From positions 35,001-60,000 of the forward strand of contig JAVKOQ010000224.1 in NCBI GenBank assembly GCA_031835245.1: a DNA stretch of 25,000 nt, given 5' to 3'. Below the pieces are notes generated by a model. It made no database searches. It worked only from the letters and a program-made list of their open reading frames with translations, and was not told the DNA's origin. A program made the position numbers and the translations under genes. This DNA is from Balamuthia mandrillaris. Lineage: Eukaryota; Discosea; Longamoebia; Balamuthiidae. Within the stretch, counting starts at the first letter, position 1; every line of letters starts with the position of its first letter. Shown one piece after another: positions 1 through 7,739 of this stretch.

Positions 1-830
1 CTTGGAATCCTCTTCAATAAGTCGTGAGGTGATTGTAATGGGTGGTTCGTCTGCTCGTGGCTTTTTGAGGAACGAAAATGCAGAATTGATTGTCCTCTTG
101 TCGGTGGTGGCTTTGCCGTTCCTGTCGCAGATTTCGATTCGTTGGTTTCGTCTGTGTTCTCATCAGTCTTAGCTTCGGCGCGATCTTCGCCTTCTTCCTC
201 TTCGTCTTTGCTTTTTACCTCTTTGCTCCGTTCGGGTAGGATGAACTTTACTTACGCTGCATGAAAGGGTAATTCTCTTTGTTTTTGGGTTGTAGAGGGT
301 ATGTGCCTTAGACGTTTCGCTGGGTCCGAGATAGATGAGCTCCTTAGCTTTAGCGTCCAGCTTCTTTCGGTCGACGTTGAGTATGAGCGTCCATGCTTTG
401 CTTCCGGAGATTTGGATGTGTCGGAGGGACGGTTTCTTGCCGGTCCAAGCTTCTTCTGGCGTCATCCCGTTAATTGCGCTGGTGCCGGTGTGATTAGTGA
501 TGTAGTGCGCCATGCTGACAGCTGGTCCCCAATATTTCTCGCCCAGGTTGGCGTGTTGGAGCATGCATCGTGCTTTCTCCATAAGTGTCCTGTTCTTCCT
601 TTCGGCAACTCCGTTCTTCTTCTTCTTCTTCTTCTTCTCCTTTCTTCCAATGCGCCGTCCTTCGTGGTTAGTCCGTAGACCCAGGTTCGTCAGGTTAGGT
701 CTTCTGGGGAGGTGATGAAGTATTTGGACCCTCCGATGTAAGTGTGCATGGGTCCGCATATATCTGTGTGCACTATCTCGAGTTTCTCTGCCTTGCCAGG
801 GAAAAGTGTTCAAGCATTCCTCCTCGCGGC
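1..830 (-). mobile_element. Ty1/copia retrotransposon fossil, integrase part
   Basis: A minus-strand stretch reads as the integrase region of a Ty1/copia (Pseudoviridae-type) element. Recognisable pieces are a core-like HTDICGPMHTY at the upstream end, then NGVAERKNRTLMEKAR, a segment around TPEEAW and GKKPSL, and RKKLDAKAKELIYLG, all standard copia landmarks in the usual order. Beyond about 170 the sequence is Ser/Lys/Glu-rich, as in the linker between integrase and reverse transcriptase, and it runs off the left edge. No LTR, gag or reverse transcriptase is visible, so this is a partial copy. It is broken in several places and looks old. The boundary with the neighbouring gene remnant near 830 is approximate. 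Confidence 0.8.
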
Positions 831-839
831 GTAGTAGCT

Positions 840-1669
840 AATGGCGCTGCCCAGCTGGACAGCAGCCTGAGACCATCCCATTGTATCCTTCACAAGATAA
901 TACGGATGTTAGCGCCGGCTCGCTGCTCCAAATCCTGCAGGCTCTTCGTCTACAAAATGATGAAGTGTGTAATGCCTCACTTGCATGTCTGTTACACCAT
1001 CGATAACCAGTTTTTGTTGCAGATCTGGGTCGAAAATCAAGCTTGACAAGACTGGAAGAACAGCAGTGATTCCTGTCGTCCGCGAACCGTTACTCATGTT
1101 AAAGTTTCTAATAGCACATAACTCATCAAAGTGGAGGATCAATGCAGCACGTCCTTCATAGGGGGCAAAAGAGGTCTGTGCTCGGGCCAGCAGTGGGAGC
1201 AGAGTGGAGAGGTTCATGTCCTCGGTGGGCGTTAGTTGACGGCTGTCCGTACGTTGTCAAAAGTGTGCTGGCGAGCATGCGCTCAGCTGTGTCGGTGTCA
1301 TATGGATGACGGGGGGTATCAATGGTGGAAAGAAATAGCGAAAGGACACGCCAGGTACTGCTCGAAACCTTGGGGCAACAAACCCGAAAGAGTACCACCG
1401 TTTGTATTGCCAAAAAGGGCGAGCTCACAAAAAACGAGAAAGGGAGGAGAAAGAAAGAGAAGAACAGCTACAGCTCCAGCTCCAGCTCCAGGCAAAGGAA
1501 GCACAGCAAAACAGAGGCTGAGCTACTGCGTACTTACCGAGCACGTAATTCTAAACTTTAAGTCCGTGCTTCGTTGCCCATTACAGCTTCTTGGCAGCCC
1601 GTAGAGTACCAGTTGCTCTTCAAGGGCTTTTCCTTGTAGTTTGAGCGCCTCCTCAACACTTGTAACCTC
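840..1669 (-). pseudogene. Decayed minus-strand gene remnant, function unknown
   Basis: Two coding-like blocks lie on the minus strand. The first, 1538-1669, reads EVTSVEEALKLQGKALEEQL and onward and ends at a consensus donor (TCG|GTAAGT). The second, about 840-1230, has a motif ALILHFDELC that resembles a Walker B strand (four hydrophobic residues, then DE), and later LVIDGVTDMQVRHY. I do not recognise the family with confidence. The Walker-B-like motif would suit the P-loop NTPase module of Crinkler or RHS-type proteins, but no Walker A is visible and this is only a guess. The remnant looks degraded, and its downstream end meets the copia fossil. The stretch between the two blocks reads as non-coding sequence. 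Confidence 0.35.
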
Positions 1670-1917
1670 CTTGTTGGCGGTACAGAGGGATCAACAGAAT
1701 CAGCGAGAGTTAACGGCTGAAGCCCGCGGGTTGCCTCGTTTTCTTTCTCCCCTTTCTTCTTCTGAACCACTTAAGTTTGCGCAGCAATTGAGGAGAAGGA
1801 ATCAAGAATATGTGAAGCTGTTGTGCACTAACTGAGCAAGACTAAACTCTTGAAACCAAAAAAAAAAAAACCACGAGTAGCCGAGTGGGCTTTGTTTCTC
1901 TTGTGCGTCATTTCAAC

Positions 1918-2298
1918 ATGGAAGCAGGGAAGCAAGAAGTAGAGAAGAGGGTGAAAGGCGAAATAGAGGAGGTGAAAGGCGAAATAGAGGAGGTGAAAGG
2001 CGAAATAGAGAAGCTGGAAGGCAAAATAGAGCAGCTGGAAGGCAAAATAGAGAAGGTGGAAGATGAAATCGACCATGCAACAAATGAATCAAAGAAGAAG
2101 AGCGGCAAGGAAGCTGAAAGTATCACCATGCTCAGAGAGAGACGACAGAGGCTCATCAAACAACAAGAGAACCTAACCAACCAACAAAAAACCCTGACTA
2201 AAGAACATGAAGGCCTTTACGAAAAGCTTAGCGACCTGCGCCAGCAACTAAGAGCAACTTCCCCAAGGAACACAACAGGCACGCTTCCCTGTTCATAA
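1918..2298 (+). CDS. Coiled-coil ORF in front of the first nuclease-kinase gene
   Basis: This 126-codon frame opens at ATG 1918 and ends at TAA 2296-2298. The product is almost entirely charged coiled coil. Six seven-residue repeats (VKGEIEE, VKGEIEE, VKGEIEK, LEGKIEQ, LEGKIEK, VEDEIDH) are followed by a Lys/Gln/Glu helix that ends near LYEKLSDLRQQLRA. No signal peptide or membrane segment is visible. It could be a small separate protein or the N-terminal exon of the nuclease-kinase gene that starts about 170 bases further on. The only nearby donor, GTTCATAA at 2291, is poor. The second nuclease-kinase locus also has a coiled-coil ORF in this position, which favours a functional link. The family is not recognised beyond coiled coil. 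Confidence 0.6.
   Translation: MEAGKQEVEKRVKGEIEEVKGEIEEVKGEIEKLEGKIEQLEGKIEKVEDEIDHATNESKKKSGKEAESITMLRERRQRLIKQQENLTNQQKTLTKEHEGLYEKLSDLRQQLRATSPRNTTGTLPCS
1951..2076 (+). repeat. 21-base tandem repeat coding for coiled-coil heptads
   Basis: Six tandem units of 21 bases encode six heptads. Units 1 to 3 are nearly identical (core GTGAAAGGCGAAATAGAG); units 4 to 6 are diverged. The unit length equals exactly one heptad, so copy-number change lengthens the coiled coil without breaking its register. Confidence 0.85.
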
Positions 2299-2471
2299 AA
2301 ATTAATCCACCCCCTCTCCCCCTTTCCCCTTTTCCCACTCTCCCCATGCCTTTCTCCTGTCCCTCTTCTTGCGCCTCTCTCTCGCACGCCAGTTGCGTGG
2401 CATATCTTTGCAGCTGCACAGATACTAAAACACGAACCAAACCAAAAAACAAACAAACAAACACGCAAAAG

Positions 2472-4820
2472 GGACCGATCGTGGTACTGCCGCGTCCACT
2501 AGCTCTGGTCTAGAGGCTCCCTTTTCAAATCTCCATGTGAGCCTCCCCAGCCTACTAGAAAAAGGCAAAGGTGAGCGTTCCCTCCTCTTGTCGTATTTTA
2601 CTCCCTAATTTCTGTTCCCTTCACCAAACCTTTCCACTACCTTGTCCTTTTCTCACCGCTTGTCTCTTTCACGTAAGATCCAACACCTGTCACAGGCAGT
2701 CCACTCCGGCCTGTGACTAATGTCGGTAGGTTCCTACCCCTTCCCTCTGGCTATTTATGTGTTGTGTTTTTTTGTCCCTCACCTAAGAGGTTGTGTCAAT
2801 GCATTCTAGACATTAGACGGCTGGAAGAAAGAGTGATGGGCGAAGTGCAAAAGGCCACAAGCGAAATGAAAAAGGTCACTCACAGGGACAGGACAGAACG
2901 TGCGTCCATACCCATTATTTCCTTTTCACTATTGAATTTTTAGAAGCAACATGATGATAATAATCACAAAAACACCAGGGAGTACTCCGTCAACTTTTGC
3001 AGAGATATACCAGCGATTACCAGTGAAGAACAAAGTGGTTGAGCCATGGTTCCCTATCCGCCGGAGCCAACAAAAAGCAAGGGGGGGTAAACCATTATTT
3101 CCTCCTCGTGGGTATCCTGACGCAGGCGCGTCTGAAAGTAAGGTCGTTCAGCCCTACTGGTCAAGTCAACTGAAGCGCCTTGGGACGCTCTTTCCGGATC
3201 TGCCTATCACCTTGGTGGATACATACAACAAGGTGTCTTTCGGCAGGCGCAAGCCAGACGTTGTGGGCTACTTGAAGGACAAACCAAAGAGCATATTTTA
3301 CATCACATTGCTGGGCGATGTCAAAGCAAGGCGTACAGCGACAAAGGAGGACTTTGACGATTCTGAGAAGGGTCATCTACACTCCTTCCTCGAAGAGCTC
3401 CTGCTTGAATACCAGCCCTACCGTAGTGTGGTGAATGGGTTCCTCACGGATGGCTGTCTAATCCAGTTCTTCCGTCTACAGAAGCTCCCAACCACAGTTA
3501 AGTGGACCAAGAGCCCCGTCCTTCATCTACACAGCACTGGTGGCCAGTGGCTACTAGGACTGCTTCAGAGCAACAAAGCTGCACACGGTTTACCAGAAGA
3601 CATCGTCATCAATGAAGAGCCAGTCATCATGAATGAGCTTCTTGGCATCGGCGGGTCTGCTGTTGTGTACAGCGGCCAGTACAAAGGTATTTCCCTGAGT
3701 TTGACAACAACAACAACAACAAACAACAATAGCTGGGTTCAAGATTATTGATGATCATGATGGTAATAGGTGAAACAGTGGTCGTTAAAAGGTTCAACTC
3801 GGTAGACAAAAATTTGTCACTTGCAGAATGAAAAACGCTGCCTGGAGGAGGTCAAAGACTTGGTGCCTTCGGTCCCAAAACTCGTTGTCGATGATGAGGA
3901 GCAGCTTGTTCTTTTACTTAGTCCTATCAGAGGACACTTTGCTTCTCAGCTTTCCCACTGTACCAACCGCAGTACTGTACGTCCATTATCATCACCATCA
4001 TCATCTTCATCATCATCATCATCATCAGTTCTTATTATTTTCAAACTGACTGGGCCACGACCGCCAGACAAAGCTTGCCATGGCGGATGATTTCTGTCAA
4101 CTGGTGAATATTCTTGAGCAGGTCCACCGCAACTACGGATTGGTCCATCGGGACGTGCGTCTATCCAACTGCTTTCGACATCCAGCCACTGGAATGGTAA
4201 TGTTGTTGTCCTCATTTTCTCTTCTTCTGTTTTCTTCCTCCTTGCCGTGTGGCTGGAGCTAACATTAGCCAAATTGTTTAACTACACTTCCCCTTGTGTT
4301 TGTGTCTCGTCATCACCATTGTATTTATTAACACACCTCTCATCAGGTATTTCTTAACGACTGGGGCTGTGCAACTAAAGCAAGAAAAAAGGTGAAGTTC
4401 TCTGGTGCTTTGCAATTTGCCCCAGAGCATGTTATTCAGTGCTGGCACTTGAATGAGACCTATGAACCTACCTTTGCTGATGACCTAGAGATGGTAGTGA
4501 AGAGTGTCTTCCAGACTCTATTCTTCATCACCTTCGAGGAGATACGTGCAGAAAAGGAGGCAGAAAAGATCATCAAGTTTTGGCATTACCATCTGACACC
4601 AACAATTTGGTCCTCCATGCTGGCTGCTGCCCAAAAGGAAGAATATGAAAGCCTCAAGGCACAGATTCGAGACCTCCTGCCTGGTACTCACCACTCACCG
4701 CAACGTTGTATGTTTTATTTCCTTTCTAATCGACCAACCAATCACTTTCCTCCTTCCTCAAGGGAGTACAAATGCTGGTTGAACCAATGGTTGTGCAGGA
4801 ATAACTCTTTACCTCCCTAG
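2472..4820 (+). CDS. PD-(D/E)XK nuclease-like / protein kinase fusion (Crinkler-like), locus 1
   Basis: Inferred exons are about 2472-2570, 2810-2899, 3003-3686, 3770-3801, 3827-3976, 4068-4196 and 4347-4820, with matching phase at every junction. The first domain has RRKPDVVGY then LLGDVKAR (the D...DxK pattern of PD-(D/E)XK nucleases) followed by EKGHLHSFLEELL and GFLTDGCLIQFFR. The kinase has a glycine loop (LGIGGSAVVYSG), the lysine in ETVVVKRF, HRDVRLSN as catalytic loop (Arg where Lys is usual) and NDWG in place of DFG, so activity is uncertain. Nuclease plus kinase is a known Crinkler-type (CRN) architecture; the CRN label is inference from it. The start is unresolved: the coiled-coil ORF may be exon 1, or translation may begin at ATG 2836 or 2951. 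The C-terminus may be spliced at 4687 instead of reading to TAG 4818. A possible poly(A) signal AATAAA lies at 5100. Confidence 0.7.
3802..3826 (+). other. Candidate 25-base intron
   Basis: The kinase reading frame before and after this stretch is joined correctly, phase 0 to phase 0, if GTAGACAAAA...CACTTGCAG is removed. It begins GTAGAC and ends TTGCAG. At 25 bases it is much shorter than the other introns of the gene (83 to 239 bases). An annotation or sequencing difference here is the alternative. Confidence 0.4.
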
Positions 4821-5117
4821 CTATACATGGATTTTTTTCAACAACCTCGCCTTATTACACACCAGTTTAACTTCACTCACAATACGTTTGCATTATGGAT
4901 ACACCTAGTTTAGCCATGTGAACTTCCCAATTTCTTTGTTGTTATGGTGTTCTTTTGTGTCAAATCCCCGTCATCATCATTTTTGAGGAAGCCACAGAGA
5001 ATCAGCTTTTAAAATATAATAATAGTAGCATCTTAAAGAGCAACTACATGTTAGGTATTAAAATGTTACAGAGTTAGAATATTTTTGGTTTAACAAAGTA
5101 ATAAAACTGTATTGTGG
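4821..5117. other. Convergent intergenic spacer
   Basis: AT-rich spacer between the 3' end of the locus 1 nuclease-kinase and the 3' end of the isochorismatase-like gene. No coding frame, tRNA-like fold or obvious repeat is seen. AATAAA at 5100-5105 is the best candidate poly(A) signal for the plus-strand gene. Confidence 0.5.
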
Positions 5118-5774
5118 TTAGGGCCGCGTAACGTCCCCTTTCGTCAGCTCCGCTGTGGGCAGGATGGCCGCTCCTGCTGCCCGCAATTCCTCCAAGGCTC
5201 GTAACTTTTGCTGGCTGTTGAGAGAAGCCGTAGCATCAGAAACTATCGAAACTTGATAGCCTTGTTGCAGTGCATCCAAGGCGGTGTGTTTGACGCAGAC
5301 GTGGGCCATGACCCCACACAGAACAAGGTGGTTTAACCGCCCGCTTTGAGTGTTCAAGAAAGATGATAGCGTTTCTTGGTTGGCACCGCCCCTCTTCTCG
5401 TCTTTCAGGGCTGAGTACCAGCGCTTGTTTACAACGAGGTCCTTGGGCGATGGTTCACCAAATGTGGCGCACAGCTCAGCCCCAAATGTGCCAGCCACAC
5501 AACAAGCCCTCTGCCCTGTGTGGGTCAGGCCTCTGTTCTGCTCCTCGACATGGCGTGCTTGCGAATAGTCGGCCTTAACCCAAACTACAGGGGCGCCGTG
5601 AGTTTCTGTATAGTGCCGCAGAGCAAGCACTGGTGAGAGCAGAGGGCTGGCATCCATGTGACTCTCTTTGAGGAAGCCAGAAGGCGAAAAGAAATCGTTT
5701 TGAAGGTCTATGAGCACTAAGCAAAAGGGCAGCGTAGGGCCTAAAGTGGTAGAAGATGAAGCAGGCCCTTCCAT
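5118..5774 (-). CDS. Isochorismatase-like / nicotinamidase-family cysteine hydrolase
   Basis: A single-exon minus-strand frame of 218 residues, close to the usual length for the family. The family hydrolyses amide or vinyl-ether bonds in small molecules such as nicotinamide or isochorismate with an Asp-Lys-Cys triad. All three are visible: D23 in LVLIDLQNDFF, K117 in VVNKRWYSA and C160 in CGVMAHVCVKHTA. The hydrophobic strand VVWVKAD lies between the first two. ATG 5774 was chosen because upstream codons give a Lys-rich low-complexity run that looks like leader or intron. No targeting signal is seen, so a cytosolic enzyme is likely. The substrate cannot be told from sequence. The gene ends in TAA and converges with the locus 1 kinase. 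Confidence 0.85.
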   Translation of the reverse strand: MEGPASSSTTLGPTLPFCLVLIDLQNDFFSPSGFLKESHMDASPLLSPVLALRHYTETHGAPVVWVKADYSQARHVEEQNRGLTHTGQRACCVAGTFGAELCATFGEPSPKDLVVNKRWYSALKDEKRGGANQETLSSFLNTQSGRLNHLVLCGVMAHVCVKHTALDALQQGYQVSIVSDATASLNSQQKLRALEELRAAGAAILPTAELTKGDVTRP

Positions 5775-5977
5775 TTGCTTGCCTTTTTTTTTTCCTTTCC
5801 TTTCTTTTTTTTTTCTCACTGGTTCTCTAAAAAGAAACAACAGAAGGTTTGTTCCTGTAACAAGCTTTTTTTTTTCCTTCAACAAAAAACCAAAACCACG
5901 CTTTTCTCCTTCTACGCACTGACATAGGAGTCACTCCGTGGAAGAAGGTTGTTCAAAGGTGAGGGTGGCATTTACGT

Positions 5978-6543
5978 TCATATCCGTATTGCCCCTTTTG
6001 AGCGGTCGATATCGTCCAGTTGTTCGAAGGAAGGTTTTTGCCACTCTGACTGCAAGTGAGACAACTCGTAGTGTTCCAACTTTTTCTGTGATGCAGGAAC
6101 AAAGGAATAAAAAAACTCATAGGAAATAGGGAGGGGAGGAGGAAGAGGAGAGAGAAGGGCCAACAAACCTTTATGCACTGGTCGTATATCTCCCACTCTT
6201 CTTTGCAGTCATCCTTGTGAACAGCGCCCGTGGCAAAGCGCTTTAGCCACGGGTAGAAACAGCGGTCGTGTTGCTGCTTTAGTTCTGAACAGGCATCCGG
6301 AGCCGTGAAATCCACTACTGAAGGATCAAAGCGGAGCATGGCGGGCTTCCCTTTCTGTGTGGCTAAACTTTTGATCTCCTGCAGCTCATACTCTTGCCTT
6401 TTGTCATCTTCGGGCAGTCCAGCAGGGCTTCGTGGAGTCCACGTTATCTCTTCGTATTCTTCTTGCTCCTCTTGCTCATGCTGTTCCTCGAGCTTCCGCC
6501 AGTGTTTGTCCTCACCCAGTTCTTTGATTCCTCGTTTTCTCAT
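5978..6543 (-). CDS. Mdm35/TRIAP1-family twin CX9C protein with N-terminal extension
   Basis: Two exons, 6169-6543 and 5978-6085, are joined by an 83-base GT-AG intron in phase 0 (160 residues). The core reads CSELKQQHDRCFYPWLKRF, then CKEEWEIYDQC: two CX9C pairs with the CF..W and W..Y..C spacing of Mdm35/TRIAP1 (UPF0203). These small proteins of the mitochondrial intermembrane space partner Ups/PRELI lipid-transfer proteins and fold through the Mia40 oxidative pathway. Family members are usually about 75-85 residues. Here about 90 extra residues, rich in Glu and Lys, precede the core. The start is uncertain: ATG 6543 is the simplest, but the frame is open to another ATG at 6639. The 5' end lies head to head with the cyclophilin remnant on the other strand. 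Confidence 0.8.
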
Positions 6544-6897
6544 TTTGTTTTTGTTTTCTCGGTCACGAGTGGCCGCCACGAAAAACGGGGAAAGGGGGCT
6601 TGTCTGCAAAAATGTCCACAAAAAGCGGCTGAAGAGCATTTACACCAGGGTCAGTTTTTTCCCAATATGGTGGAACTTTTGGGATCTTGGGCGAATGAAA
6701 AAATGTACAACAAAGGCGAGAAGGGAGTGGGTGCTTCTGGCAGACTGCTGCACTTCTCAGAACTCCACCTTCCACCGAGTCATCCCGAGCTTCATAATCC
6801 AAGGCGGCGACTTTACTCGCCACAATGTACATTCTCTTCATTTTCGCCTTTTTTTCATACGTTGTTTTTCTTCTCACAACTCTTCTCCTTGTTCTTG

Positions 6898-6900
6898 TTC

Positions 6901-6961
<61 letters not shown>

Positions 6962-6962
6962 C

Positions 6963-7003
<41 letters not shown>
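6898..7003 (+). repeat. (TTG)n microsatellite, left of the transposon
   Basis: Nearly perfect (TTG)n in the cyclophilin intron, interrupted once by CTTG near 6961. It ends a few bases before the left transposon terminus. The long poly-Leu, poly-Val, poly-Asn or poly-Gln frames here are translations of the repeat, not genes. Confidence 0.95.
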
Positions 7004-7004
<1 letters not shown>

Positions 7005-7020
7005 GTTGTGGCGAATTCCA

Positions 7021-7100
7021 AACGTCCCACCCCACAACGCTAAAAGTCCCACCCCTTCGGTAAACGTCCCACCCCTCAGGTAATTTACCCACCCTAATAT
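7021..7100 (+). repeat. Left terminal inverted repeat of the MULE
   Basis: It contains GTCCCACCCC three times at a spacing of about 20 to 22 bases, then ACCCACCCTAATA. It pairs, with mismatches, with the reverse complement of 10621-10712. The best-conserved stretch is CCACCCCTCAGGTAA. The tandem cores are plausible transposase binding sites (inference). Confidence 0.8.
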
Positions 7101-7739
7101 GTATTTATAACAACCTATTATTTTTGTGCTATTTTGCCACCAAAGCGTGCGCTGGCCATTATTTTAGAGAGTGGAGAAAAGGGATCAGAAAAATCAAAAA
7201 TTTATTTTTTAGGGGGCGTTTTTTTTTCGTTTTGTTCTTTTGGCCAGTCTTTTCTTTGTCACGCTGGGCACCTTTTCTTCGTTCTGTTCTTTTTTTTGAG
7301 GAGAGAGGAGCTTCACGACCTGTGTTTTCTGGTACCGTGGGTTGGGCTTCAGTTGTCGTTTTGGAGAGAGAGGCTTCCTTTTGTCCACTCGGGGATCCTG
7401 GTAGTTCACCACGGGTGCGACGCCATAGATCTCTTCCGTTTTACAGTTCTTTTGCCATTGAGAGGTACGCTTTGCTTTGCACTCTTCAAAAATGACAAAA
7501 ATCAACTTCAGAAAAAGAATCTGCTTGATACAAAAAGTGACAAACATACCACTTTGGGTTTTTGTTTTTTGATTTTGTTGTTTTTTTGGTGCAGCCGCCG
7601 CCACCGCCGCTGCCTTTTTCTTTGTTGTTTCAGGTTTTGTTAAATTTGATTGAAAGGTACGTTCGGTTTCTGGTGTTTGTGTGAGGTGTTAGCTAAAAGT
7701 AGGAAAGGAGGGAGAGATTTTGTTTAAAAAAAAGAGATA
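7101..7739 (-). other. 3' region of the MULE with possible extra transposase exons
   Basis: Two short minus-strand frames can be added to the transposase with consistent phase. From the donor GTTAGTATC near the end of the long frame, the acceptor GGCAG leads into 7550-7609 (Ala/Lys-rich, APKKQQNQKTK). The donor GTATGTTTG then leads to 7209-7483, a basic tail (CKAKRTSQWQKNCKTEE onward) ending in TAA. If real, the transposase would gain about 110 basic residues; otherwise this is T-rich 3' UTR. Confidence 0.4.

Noticed and set aside
6563-6660. Minus-strand VDIFADKPPFPVF, which resembles a cyclophilin N-terminus
   Set aside because: It is on the strand opposite to all other cyclophilin exons and is probably chance.
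6825-7092. Long poly-Leu, poly-Val, poly-Cys, poly-Gln and poly-Asn frames over the (TTG)n tract
   Set aside because: They are translations of a trinucleotide repeat that stays open in several frames on both strands; it lies in an intron.
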